A stretch of DNA of 64,000 bases from positions 186,001 to 250,000 of the forward strand of contig NZ_JBMPPC010000004.1 of NCBI RefSeq assembly GCF_049340185.1, written 5' to 3'. The position numbers and the translations under genes are program-made. Origin of the DNA: Undibacterium sp049340185. Its GTDB lineage: Bacteria; Pseudomonadota; Gammaproteobacteria; Burkholderiales; Burkholderiaceae_D. Below the pieces are notes generated by a model that did not search any database, was not told where the DNA came from, and saw only the letters and a program-made list of their open reading frames with translations. Of the stretch, positions 35,587 through 44,460 are shown piece by piece; positions within the stretch are counted from its first letter, which is position 1, and each line of letters opens with the position of its first letter.

Positions 35587-37803
35587 CTAACGAGGAATAA
35601 CGGCGAATTCTGGATTCGTTGAATAGTCGGGCTTGACGCTACGGCTCATAAATATTTTCCATGCGTCTGCACCACCTGCCACACCGGAGTCCACGCTGTA
35701 AGCAAGCGCTGGTTGCATATTGGAAGGAAAGCCCTCTGTGCCGTAAGCGTAGCCCGTCATTTCACCGACCTTCAAACCAAGATTAGCGGCCATTGCGGGA
35801 CTATTACACGCCAGCGAAGTCAAGGTCGCAGGGCTGCTGGCGAGGTAAGCCTGACCTATCGTCGTGTAATAACTGCTGGTTGCCGTATCACGGACGTTCA
35901 TGGAATAGATCGCTCCCAGTATCCAGCAATAAGAAGGATCGTTCATCCGGCTAATTGGGAATTTTGCTTTCCACTTCAACAGAGGCAAGGCTTGGGTATA
36001 GCCCAGCTCGGCTGCACGCCCTGCTGCCGAGGTAAAGAAGTCATCCATCCAGGGGGCAATGCCGCGCTTGTCATTGTATTCCGTCGAGTACAGATCAAAG
36101 ATGGCACCCAGTGTATTGTCTGGTTTGGGATTGTTGGTATAGCTGGTGTTATACCAGTCCAGGTTGGTCGCTAAAAAAGTAGCGAACTGGCTCTTCAGTG
36201 CATCTTTATCCGGTGTAATAAATGCAGTCTCTGCCAGCGAACGCAGAATCCAGGCTTGCCCGCGTACCGGTGTACGGTTGAACAAACCCTTGATATTGTC
36301 ACGATAACCGGGATTGCTTTGGAACAGATTCCACATGGTCCAGAATTGCAATTCTTCTAAGTGGTAATAATCCCCTGTTACCAGATAAGGCAGGTAAGAA
36401 AAATCAGGCTCATGGTTGGAGTCTGCCACATTCGGGTTCGTACATACACCGCCGCATGCGGGAAAAGCTTCGAGCTTTTTAGTTGCCGGATTAAAGGTGT
36501 CGCCAGAATTGCCGAGTATGGTCATATACGGATAATCGAGCAGGCTGATCGGGCGATCAGTATTTTTATCACGGTAATGCATAGACCAGCTACCCGCCAG
36601 ATCTGCCGTTCCCAAAGTTGCCTGTTTGGCGTCCTTATCCATGCTCAGCAAATAGCTTGCAGCCCAACCCGGCATAAGGCCGATATCAGGCCTGCCACCG
36701 GGGCTAGGCATCGATGGCAAAGCCATACCGTTGCCCATTGGCTCAGTGGCAGCACCGGTGAACTGGGTTTTTATTGAGGCAAAAGATGGCGTGGAAAATA
36801 CGATGCTCTGATCATAATTGGGCACCGCTTTAGACGCGATCAGATAGGCCGTATTGTGACGAATATGTACTTGTGGCTCTGCGCCCCACCAAAACAGTTT
36901 GCGCCAGCGTGCGTGGTGATAATGTGTCAGGGCAGACTTGGTATATACCGACTGTCCCGCGACTTTGATTTGCGCATCGTAGGTGATGTTTTGCGGAGCT
37001 GGTTCGTAAGCCCAGTTGTTCTCTATCGTGACATCGACTCTGGCCTTGCTTTGCCCGGTATATGAACGAATCGCAAAACGCGCCGTCAAGTGGGGATGTG
37101 TTGCGCCCTGCGCGGTCTTCAGTGGTGCCGACACCAGCCATTCATTCACCATGGAACCTGCCAGCCAATTTGTGTACTGACCGGACTTCAGCAAGTCGTC
37201 TGCTGATGCTGAATAGGCTACGCCGCCAATCACTGCAGTCGCCGATGCCGTAAAACCGGCAGTAAGTAAAGCCGACGGCGTCCCAGAAACGGGGGCGGTA
37301 TTGGGCGCAGTGTTTTTAAGCAGGCTGATTGTCTCGGTCTGATTTGCCATAAGCTTAGGAAGTACGCCAGATACCACAGCATGACGCCAGGATCCGTCGT
37401 CATGACTAGCCTTCACGTCAAGCTGCAATGGCAATACGCTGCCGTCACTGAGCTTGGCACTGATACTGCTGGAGGCGACGACATCCCCCTTGGCAAAAAC
37501 ATGCCCGAAGCTGAACGGGACATTGCTTTGATCTATGCCAGTATTCTGCACCTTGACTGAGGTAATCAAACCCACGGTCGTATCAGGCGCATTAACCGGA
37601 GGAACCGGTGTTGTCGGCGTGGCAGGCGGCGTACTAATCACCGGCGGAATGGCAACAATAGGTGGCGTAGGATTTTGCGGTGTCGCACCGGAGACAGCGG
37701 TACCAGCACCGCCACAGGCAACGAGAAAAGCCGATATCGTTAAACACACCAAGTGCGATGCGCTGACTCGTTTCAGTACGGTGGGAAATATTGGGGTAAT
37801 CAT
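35587..37803 (-). CDS. Large secreted lipoprotein, polysaccharide-active candidate
   Basis: The ATG at 37803 is chosen because it begins a lipoprotein signal (HLVCLTISAFLVAC, lipobox VAC, then GGAGTA). An upstream in-frame start at 37947 would add 48 residues without signal character and would run into the phased repeats. The 738-residue protein then has a Pro/Thr-rich linker (PPVIST...PTTPVPP) and a beta-rich domain of about 200 residues (LITSVKVQNTGIDQ through SLLKNTAPN). A large helical C-terminal domain with many Trp/Tyr and SYLPYLVTGDYYHLEELQFW follows, resembling exo-lyase or alpha/alpha-barrel glycan-processing enzymes. The architecture suggests a RIFT-type N-terminal barrel plus toroid, but no catalytic motif was recognised. 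It may trim the exopolysaccharide at the cell surface. Confidence 0.6.
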   Translation of the reverse strand: MITPIFPTVLKRVSASHLVCLTISAFLVACGGAGTAVSGATPQNPTPPIVAIPPVISTPPATPTTPVPPVNAPDTTVGLITSVKVQNTGIDQSNVPFSFGHVFAKGDVVASSSISAKLSDGSVLPLQLDVKASHDDGSWRHAVVSGVLPKLMANQTETISLLKNTAPNTAPVSGTPSALLTAGFTASATAVIGGVAYSASADDLLKSGQYTNWLAGSMVNEWLVSAPLKTAQGATHPHLTARFAIRSYTGQSKARVDVTIENNWAYEPAPQNITYDAQIKVAGQSVYTKSALTHYHHARWRKLFWWGAEPQVHIRHNTAYLIASKAVPNYDQSIVFSTPSFASIKTQFTGAATEPMGNGMALPSMPSPGGRPDIGLMPGWAASYLLSMDKDAKQATLGTADLAGSWSMHYRDKNTDRPISLLDYPYMTILGNSGDTFNPATKKLEAFPACGGVCTNPNVADSNHEPDFSYLPYLVTGDYYHLEELQFWTMWNLFQSNPGYRDNIKGLFNRTPVRGQAWILRSLAETAFITPDKDALKSQFATFLATNLDWYNTSYTNNPKPDNTLGAIFDLYSTEYNDKRGIAPWMDDFFTSAAGRAAELGYTQALPLLKWKAKFPISRMNDPSYCWILGAIYSMNVRDTATSSYYTTIGQAYLASSPATLTSLACNSPAMAANLGLKVGEMTGYAYGTEGFPSNMQPALAYSVDSGVAGGADAWKIFMSRSVKPDYSTNPEFAVIPR

Positions 37804-37923
37804 AGGAGCTGCTTTACAAGTGGGGGAACATTGACACCTAGTCAGCATAGTTGTCACGGGAATGATGTCAATTGATTTCTTGCTCTGTCGGTGACACGAT
37901 GATTCTAAAAAACTTCTGTAAAG

Positions 37924-37967
37924 ATTCAATGAGCATTCAATGAACATTCAACGAAAATTCAATAAAG
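37924..37967 (-). repeat. Four 11-bp phased TTGAAT repeats
   Basis: Plus-strand units ATTCAATGAGC, ATTCAATGAAC, ATTCAACGAAA and ATTCAATAAAG follow each other without gaps. In the sense of the downstream lipoprotein gene they read TTGAAT every 11 bp. The array ends 121 bp upstream of the lipoprotein start codon. It resembles the array at 17524-17578 in core, register and orientation relative to its gene. Confidence 0.75.
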
Positions 37968-38103
37968 ATTTGATAACCAACCGATGAGATCTGAACAAGA
38001 AATAAACATTCGCATGTGACAACTGCTAGAGTAACTTTTGTGCGACAAAAATAGTTAACGGCAGGCCAGAAAATTAGTGAAGCAGGGTTACAACTTCGTT
38101 GAC

Positions 38104-39339
38104 TCAGACCACTATTTCTTTCGGTCTGGCATGACCTAGGAAATCATTCGGACTTGCGGTTAATCCGTAAGCTCCCGACTGAAAAACTGCCACAAGGTCA
38201 TCAACGTCGGCACGCGCAAGCTCCATCCGGTCGGCCAACAAATCCAGCGGCGTACACAACGGTCCGGTGATTGAGGTAACTTCTTTTACATCCGGATACA
38301 TCTTCGTGGCAATAACGACAGGATAATTTTTACGTATGACTTGTCCCAGATTACCGGACGCTGCAAGGTGATGATTCATACCGCCATCCGTGATCAAAAA
38401 CACTTGTCCGCGCGACATTTTCCGATCAACGATTCTGGTGATATAGACTCCCGCCTCACCGACCAGATAACGCCCCATTTCAGTTGCGATGCGCGTGCCA
38501 GGCATACGCGTCGCCAGTTGATTGACCCAATGCTGCAAATGCTGTCCGATAGGCGCAATCTCTAAAGGCAACTCGCCAGGAAAATAAGGAATACCGAACC
38601 CGCCACCGATATTAATCAATCGTGGTGCAACCGGTGCATAACTGGATAAAGCCAGCGCCAGTTCAAAAGTTTTCGCCTGAGCTTCAATGATTGCGTCTGA
38701 TTTTAAATTCTGAGAGCCGCTGTAAATCTGAAACCCATGAAATTCAACATTCGCCGCAGCGAGCTCTTTTAATAAGGCTGGCACCAGCTCAGCATCTACA
38801 CCGAATTGCTTAGCGCCACCGGCCATTTTCATACCAGAAGACTTCAATTCAAAGTCTGGATTCACTCTGACCATGACACTGGCCTGAACACCGCAGGCAT
38901 TTGCCAGCCGGTCTATGCGTCGCAATTCTCCGGCGGATTCCAGATTGATCACAATACCTGCGGCGATAGCCTGAGCTAACTCGGCGTCCGTCTTTCCCGG
39001 TCCGGTAAAACTGATCTTTGCTGGTATAAGCGGCGTATCGAGCGCAATTTTTAATTCACCGCCCGAGGCGACATCCAGACCATCTACCAGACCCGCCATG
39101 TGCTGTACGACCGCTGGCATCGGATTCGCTTTGAGCGAGTAGTGGAGCAAGATTTCTTGTGGCAAATGGCTACGTACCTGCGCCACTCTGTCAGTCATCG
39201 CCTGTCTGTCGTAGGCAAAGAACGGCGTGCTGCCAACACGTTGCGCCAAGCGACGGACTGGTATGCCGCCGAGCTGCAACTCACCATCAACGGTTGAAAA
39301 CTGCGTTTGCATCGCATGCACAGGTTTGACTTGCTTCAT
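38104..39339 (-). CDS. Pyridoxal-dependent decarboxylase, exosortase A-associated
   Basis: This 411-residue fold-III PLP enzyme of the diaminopimelate/ornithine decarboxylase family has the PLP lysine at 70 (HYSLKANPMPAVV). The glycine-rich NIGGGFGIPYF phosphate-binding motif is present, as is a QSGAYGLTASPNDFLGH C-terminal active-site motif. XrtA loci carry it beside a dedicated acyl-CoA ligase, ACP and hydrolases (TIGR03099). It is thought to decarboxylate an amino acid or aminoacyl intermediate for a carrier-bound product, but the substrate is unknown. Its ATG overlaps the ligase stop by 4 bp. Confidence 0.92.
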   Translation of the reverse strand: MKQVKPVHAMQTQFSTVDGELQLGGIPVRRLAQRVGSTPFFAYDRQAMTDRVAQVRSHLPQEILLHYSLKANPMPAVVQHMAGLVDGLDVASGGELKIALDTPLIPAKISFTGPGKTDAELAQAIAAGIVINLESAGELRRIDRLANACGVQASVMVRVNPDFELKSSGMKMAGGAKQFGVDAELVPALLKELAAANVEFHGFQIYSGSQNLKSDAIIEAQAKTFELALALSSYAPVAPRLINIGGGFGIPYFPGELPLEIAPIGQHLQHWVNQLATRMPGTRIATEMGRYLVGEAGVYITRIVDRKMSRGQVFLITDGGMNHHLAASGNLGQVIRKNYPVVIATKMYPDVKEVTSITGPLCTPLDLLADRMELARADVDDLVAVFQSGAYGLTASPNDFLGHARPKEIVV

Positions 39340-40928
39340 TGAGATACCGATACGAAAAGTTCATGAAAGCGTAACTGCAAGAGTTTGCGATCGATCTTAC
39401 CATTAGGATTGCGCGGTAAATTCTCTGCCGTTACGGCAATATGCGATGGCAACATATAGCCCGGTAAGTGGCGCTGCATCTCCTTGCGTAGCACATGGAT
39501 ATCGATACTATCCAGCTTGTCTGGCTGTATCACCAGCACAATGGCCTGACCTGATTCGGGATGCGGGACGCCAATCGCCGCCACTTCGCTCACGTGTTGA
39601 AAGCCGGAGATGAGTTCCTCGATTTCTGTCGGGCTGATACGATAGCCCGATACCTTGATCATGTCATCGGTCCGCCCGATAAAATAAAGATAGCCCTCGG
39701 CATCACGCCGCACAGTGTCACCCGACCACACTGCAATTTCGGGAAAAACCAGTCCTGTAGCAGTACCGGGAATCGGTTTGAAACGCTCCTGAGTTTTCGC
39801 CTCATCGTTCCAATAGCCTTGTGATACCAGAGCGCCTCTATGTACCAGCTCTCCAGCCTCATCTGGCGCGCATTCACTGCCATCGGGTCTGACAACCAGA
39901 ATCTCTGCATTCGGAATCGCTTTGCCGATCGAATCTGGTCTGATGTCTACCTGATCAGGCACAAGATAGGTCGAGCGAAACGCTTCGGTTAATCCATACA
40001 TCAGAAACACTTTCGCCTCAGGTAAAAGCTGTCGCAGTTTGCTCAGTGTTGCTCCCTGCATGGCACCGCCAGAGTTGGTGATATAACGTAAACTCGATTT
40101 TTCTGGCCAGCGTTGCTGTGCGAGCTGCAACCACAATGGCGGCACCGCAGCAAGACCCGTAATCCGTTCTTCGGCAACTGCATTGAGAATATCCCGCGGC
40201 ATCAAATAGTTCATCAGCACGACGCTCGCACCCACTAAAAACGCCGTGGTAAGCTGACTCAGTCCATAATCAAAGCTAAGAGGTAAGACCGATAATATCC
40301 GGTCAGATGCGCTGTTCTGTAAATACTCTGCAACACTCTCTGCACCGGCAATCAAATTACGGTGAGACAAGACGACCCCTTTAGGCTTGCCTGTACTGCC
40401 AGATGTGTACAGGATCGCAGCCATATCATGATCAATACACCGGTGGTTTTGCGGGATGCGCTCAGATGCCATAGACAAGGCATCTTGCCAGAGCAGGACA
40501 CGACAATTCAATTCCTTAATTTCAGGGATGCTTTTACCGACGACAATCAAGGTTTGCAGCTCGGGGCAATCCTTCAGAACAGGTAACAAGGCAGAGATGC
40601 GCTCGGACGACGTCACCAGAATTTTGACGTTGCAATCCTTGAGAATATAAGCGACCTGCTCCGCTTTCAATAAAGGATTGACAGGGACAAAAACAGCGCT
40701 GGCAGCAGATGCTGCAAACAGTGCCACTACATTCTCTATCCGCTTTTCGAGGAACACCGCAATGCGGTCATGCCGGACAAGATCCAAGACCTGAAGAGCC
40801 TCAGAAACGAGCTGAATCTGCTGTGCCAGGTCAGCGTAACTGAGCCGCTGCGCTTGATAACACAGAGCTTCCGCCTGCGGCGTGCGTTGCGCGGTACGGA
40901 CGACCAATTCGTGGACGAGATAACTCAT
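39336..40928 (-). CDS. Acyl-CoA ligase (AMP-forming), exosortase A-associated
   Basis: This 530-residue adenylate-forming enzyme has the P-loop-like AILYTSGSTGKPKGVVLSHRN (A3), the MYGLTEAFRSTYL A5 region, SGDTVRRDAEGYLYFIGRTDDMIKVSGYRISPTEIE (A7-A8) and the terminal NPNGKIDRK lysine motif (A10). It matches the XrtA-linked branch (TIGR03098). With an acyl carrier protein elsewhere in the locus it probably activates a carboxylic acid, possibly an amino acid, and loads it onto the carrier. Gene order places the decarboxylase immediately downstream. It lies 52 bp from prsR. Confidence 0.92.
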   Translation of the reverse strand: MSYLVHELVVRTAQRTPQAEALCYQAQRLSYADLAQQIQLVSEALQVLDLVRHDRIAVFLEKRIENVVALFAASAASAVFVPVNPLLKAEQVAYILKDCNVKILVTSSERISALLPVLKDCPELQTLIVVGKSIPEIKELNCRVLLWQDALSMASERIPQNHRCIDHDMAAILYTSGSTGKPKGVVLSHRNLIAGAESVAEYLQNSASDRILSVLPLSFDYGLSQLTTAFLVGASVVLMNYLMPRDILNAVAEERITGLAAVPPLWLQLAQQRWPEKSSLRYITNSGGAMQGATLSKLRQLLPEAKVFLMYGLTEAFRSTYLVPDQVDIRPDSIGKAIPNAEILVVRPDGSECAPDEAGELVHRGALVSQGYWNDEAKTQERFKPIPGTATGLVFPEIAVWSGDTVRRDAEGYLYFIGRTDDMIKVSGYRISPTEIEELISGFQHVSEVAAIGVPHPESGQAIVLVIQPDKLDSIDIHVLRKEMQRHLPGYMLPSHIAVTAENLPRNPNGKIDRKLLQLRFHELFVSVSQ

Positions 40929-40980
40929 AAGCTCTGCAAGATCAGCGACGATGGATCAGGCATGTTGATGTACGCCAGAC

Positions 40981-42333
40981 TTATTTAATTGCGTGACGAT
41001 TCATTAAATCGTACAGGGTCGGACGACTGATGCCTAATAGCTCTGCGGCCTTTGCAATGTTTCCATCCATCCTGGCAAGTGCTTTGACCACGGCCTTATG
41101 CTCAGCCTCCTCACGTATCTGACGCAAATTGATCGGCGCTTCCTCCACAGGTTCGGACGACAAGCCAAGATCCTCTGCGGTAATCTGTGGGCCATCCGCC
41201 ATGATCACGGCACGCTTAATACAGTTTTCCATTTCGCGCACATTGCCGGGCCAGGTATGACTCTCGATCATTGCCAGCGCATCCTGGCTAAAATTTAAGC
41301 CAGGACGCCCTTCTTTCGCGTTAAATTTATTCTTAAAATGATGTGCCAGTAATGCAGCATCGCCATCACGTGCCGCCAGTGGCGGGATATTAATGACGAT
41401 TTCACTGAGCCGGTAATATAGATCCTCACGGAATCGCCCGGTGGTAGCCAGCTCTTTAAGGTTCTGATGTGTCGCGCAGACAATACGTACGTCAACCGGA
41501 ATTTCTTTATGCCCGCCAATACGTTCTACTACACGCTCCTGCAAAAAACGCAGGAGCTTGGCTTGCAAAGGCATAGGTAGATCACCGACTTCGTCAAGGA
41601 AAAACGTTCCCTCGTTAGCCAATTCAATTTTGCCTAAATTTTGTTTTACCGCACCGGTAAAAGCACCTTTTTCGTAACCGAATAACTCACTCTCTAATAA
41701 ATTCTCCGGGATCGCTGCGCAGTTAATCGCCATGAAACGCTTGTCCTGCCTAGGACTCAACTGATGCAGTGCGCGGGCTAATACTTCTTTACCTGTACCG
41801 CTATCTCCTAACAGCATGACCGATGCGGACGAAGGCGCTACTTTTTCAATATTCCTACAAACCTTCAGCATGCCAGGGTCGCGACTGATGACGCCGGACA
41901 TCGGCGATGCCGTCTGCATTTGCAACATGCGCCGGTTGTCTTGTTGCAGTGCATGTAAATAAAAGGCCCGCTCGATAACTAATCCCAGCATCTCCGGCTC
42001 GAACGGCTTTTGATGAAAGTCATACGCCCCCAGCCCGATTGCCTTGACCGCGTTTTCTCTGTCCTGATTACCAGAAAGTACGATGACTTTTGTGTCCGGT
42101 GCCAATGACAGAATTTGCTGCAAAATCGCCAGTCCCTCTGTCGCACCATCAGGATCGGGGGGCAATCCGAGATCCATCGTGACAACCGCAGGCTCGTGGC
42201 GGCGCACCAGTGCTAAGGCACTTTCTCTGTCTCCGGCAACCAGGACTTCATATGCGTCGAAACTCCAACGCAATTGTTTTTGCAGCCCAAGGTCATCCTC
42301 AATAATGAGCAACTTTTTCTTTTCTTGGCTCAC
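40981..42333 (-). CDS. prsR: PEP-CTERM system sigma-54 response regulator PrsR
   Basis: This 450-residue NtrC-family activator has a receiver domain with phospho-acceptor Asp54 (VTMDLGLPPD). The AAA+ sigma-54 interaction domain has Walker A GDSGTGKE, the GAFTGA loop (YEKGAFTGAVKQ) that contacts sigma-54, and FFLDEVGDLPM. A Fis-type helix-turn-helix (AKAAELLGISRPTLYDLM) completes it. PrsR works with PrsK and RpoN to activate PEP-CTERM protein genes. The sigma-54 elements found upstream of both PEP-CTERM genes here are plausible targets. Its ATG overlaps the end of prsK by 4 bp, so the pair is coupled. Confidence 0.95.
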   Translation of the reverse strand: MSQEKKKLLIIEDDLGLQKQLRWSFDAYEVLVAGDRESALALVRRHEPAVVTMDLGLPPDPDGATEGLAILQQILSLAPDTKVIVLSGNQDRENAVKAIGLGAYDFHQKPFEPEMLGLVIERAFYLHALQQDNRRMLQMQTASPMSGVISRDPGMLKVCRNIEKVAPSSASVMLLGDSGTGKEVLARALHQLSPRQDKRFMAINCAAIPENLLESELFGYEKGAFTGAVKQNLGKIELANEGTFFLDEVGDLPMPLQAKLLRFLQERVVERIGGHKEIPVDVRIVCATHQNLKELATTGRFREDLYYRLSEIVINIPPLAARDGDAALLAHHFKNKFNAKEGRPGLNFSQDALAMIESHTWPGNVREMENCIKRAVIMADGPQITAEDLGLSSEPVEEAPINLRQIREEAEHKAVVKALARMDGNIAKAAELLGISRPTLYDLMNRHAIK

Positions 42334-44435
42334 GATGTTACCTTTTGTGTTTGAGCATCTTGCAACGCATGTGTGTCATCTAAAAAATAGCCAGGCAAAA
42401 TGATCTTAAAGCTGGTGCCAACAGAGACACGGCTCATGATTTCCAGTTTCCCGCCTAACTCGTCTATATATTCTTTGGTCTCAAAAACGCCAATTCCCAT
42501 ACCAGCGACCTTGGTGGACACAAAAGGGCTGAAGAGTTTGTCCCGGATAAATTCCTCAGACATACCGACACCTGTGTCTTTAATTTCGATCAGTGCATGA
42601 CGATGTTGCTGGGAAAGCTTGACATGCACTTCGCCATGTTTAGGCGTGGCTTCAATCGCATTCTGAATCAGATGTCCGATAACGCGCTCTAACCGTTCCC
42701 TGTTTGCAAACACTTGTACATCTGGACTGTTAATCTCCAATTTCGGCGTTGGCTCGTATGGTGATTTGGAATCAACAGCATGCCTTAACAAGGCATCCAG
42801 AGGAATCACCGCCAATTTATCAACCGACGCACCTCTGCTTAATTTTTGCAGTAAAACCTTCATCTTTTGTACTGAGTGGTCTATGGTATCGACCATATCT
42901 TTTTGAAACTCAGGATTATCTTTATGTTTCTCCGCGTTTGATAACAGCAGGGATAACTGCGCTACCAGATTTTTTAAATCATGCACCATGAAGGTTGACA
43001 TACGATTGAATGACTCGAACTGCCTCGCTACCATTAGCGCATTCGCCGACTGCTCTTGCGCAAGATAACTCGCGGCCTGCACACCGGCGATTTTTAACAA
43101 ATCCAGGACTTCCCAGTTCAGTTTTATTTTGCTGCGAGCTTCTGCCAGCAAGATAAAACCAAAGAGTTTTCCATTAAAGATGAGGGGCAATACCAGCCAG
43201 GCTCTCGGATAATGTTGCAACCACTCCGGAATAGCCACTTCAGCATAAGGATTGGTTTGATCATCGGCATGAGATAAGTCGACAACCCACTGCTTTTCTT
43301 CAAGCAGCTTGCTGAACGCACTGTTTACTGGTTCGGTTGAATTCCCTAAAGGCATATTCCAGTTGTTCACTGGTTCGCACAATCCCGATTCACGTCTGAC
43401 GAATAGTACGCCAGCAGGACTCTCGACTAAGCTTGCCAGAGCACGGATCACACGCTCCCCCAAATCATCACCGCCAATCGAAAGTGTTCTGGTAAATCGT
43501 ATCCACTCTTCTCGATAGTCGTAATTATAGTTGTAAAAATGCTTACTTATAAAAACTTTAAGCCACGATCTTACTGAGCCAGAAAACAAAAGTACCACCA
43601 GCAAAATAACGGCGCCAAACAAGAAGGCGACCTGCATGACTGTTCCCCAGTTTCCACCGAAGAATCTTAAGTAATATCCAGCAGCAGCCATCGCGAGCAA
43701 ATAAAATGCCGCACCAAATAAAGTGGCCGAATGGAATAGCATGCGGCGGGATACCAGAATACCCAGCGACCATTTAGGATTACGCGCAACCGATATCGCG
43801 ATCAAGGGTACGCTGATCGCATCAACCAGACCGCGTGCCGCCCATATCTCAGGATTAATCGTACGGAACAACATTGCATCGCTATACAAATAAAAATCGT
43901 ACGCGAACAGTCCGCCAATACCAAGACAGGCAAACTTGATGCCCCAGCGACCCTGGTCCGACATATTGCGAAAAAATTGCTCAACCAGCAGCAGACCCAT
44001 CACGGCTAAAGCAACCCGGCCAAACGTATCAGTAATTAAGCTGATCTTTGCGCTGAGAGGATCACCGATCGTAGAATGCGCATAGATGGTTGAAAAAAAT
44101 AACGTTCCCAAAAATATCAGGATGACTTGCTTGTAAGGTTTGCCACTCACCCAAGTGAACATATTGCCGAAAGTTTGAGGATGAAGAAGTATCAGCAAGA
44201 AAATGATCCACGACGCACTTCTAGCAATTTCTAACGCATTGGCAAACGTGGACAACGGCAAGCTAAACAGAATATGAAATGCCAGCGTGGCTGCCCAGGA
44301 TGTGGTGATGATACAGGCGGCAGCAAGTGTTTTCCAATGAAGTCGCCCGCGCCATGTAGTCATCAGAACGACTGACAGAATAAGAAATGCGAAGGCGGCG
44401 ACAAGATAGCTTAGTGAAACAACGCTAATCAGCAT
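42330..44435 (-). CDS. prsK: PEP-CTERM system histidine kinase PrsK
   Basis: This 701-residue membrane sensor kinase has an N-terminal region of about 285 residues with around eight transmembrane helices. A GAF-like domain of about 310-460 follows. The HisKA-type dimerisation helix carries the phospho-acceptor His485 (TFMVHDLKNL). The ATP-binding domain shows the N box (HLIQNAIEATP), DTGVGM (G1) and the GMGIGVFETKEYI G2 region. It phosphorylates PrsR in response to an unknown envelope signal. It sits 25 bp behind the priming-transferase gene and ends in a 4-bp overlap with prsR, so the three are probably one transcript. Confidence 0.95.
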   Translation of the reverse strand: MLISVVSLSYLVAAFAFLILSVVLMTTWRGRLHWKTLAAACIITTSWAATLAFHILFSLPLSTFANALEIARSASWIIFLLILLHPQTFGNMFTWVSGKPYKQVILIFLGTLFFSTIYAHSTIGDPLSAKISLITDTFGRVALAVMGLLLVEQFFRNMSDQGRWGIKFACLGIGGLFAYDFYLYSDAMLFRTINPEIWAARGLVDAISVPLIAISVARNPKWSLGILVSRRMLFHSATLFGAAFYLLAMAAAGYYLRFFGGNWGTVMQVAFLFGAVILLVVLLFSGSVRSWLKVFISKHFYNYNYDYREEWIRFTRTLSIGGDDLGERVIRALASLVESPAGVLFVRRESGLCEPVNNWNMPLGNSTEPVNSAFSKLLEEKQWVVDLSHADDQTNPYAEVAIPEWLQHYPRAWLVLPLIFNGKLFGFILLAEARSKIKLNWEVLDLLKIAGVQAASYLAQEQSANALMVARQFESFNRMSTFMVHDLKNLVAQLSLLLSNAEKHKDNPEFQKDMVDTIDHSVQKMKVLLQKLSRGASVDKLAVIPLDALLRHAVDSKSPYEPTPKLEINSPDVQVFANRERLERVIGHLIQNAIEATPKHGEVHVKLSQQHRHALIEIKDTGVGMSEEFIRDKLFSPFVSTKVAGMGIGVFETKEYIDELGGKLEIMSRVSVGTSFKIILPGYFLDDTHALQDAQTQKVTS

Positions 44436-44460
44436 TTACTCTACTTTCTATGAACGAGCA

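Noticed and set aside
37804..37947. Upstream start for the large lipoprotein
   Set aside because: It would add 48 residues without signal character and run into the phased repeats; the ATG at 37803 gives a proper lipoprotein signal.
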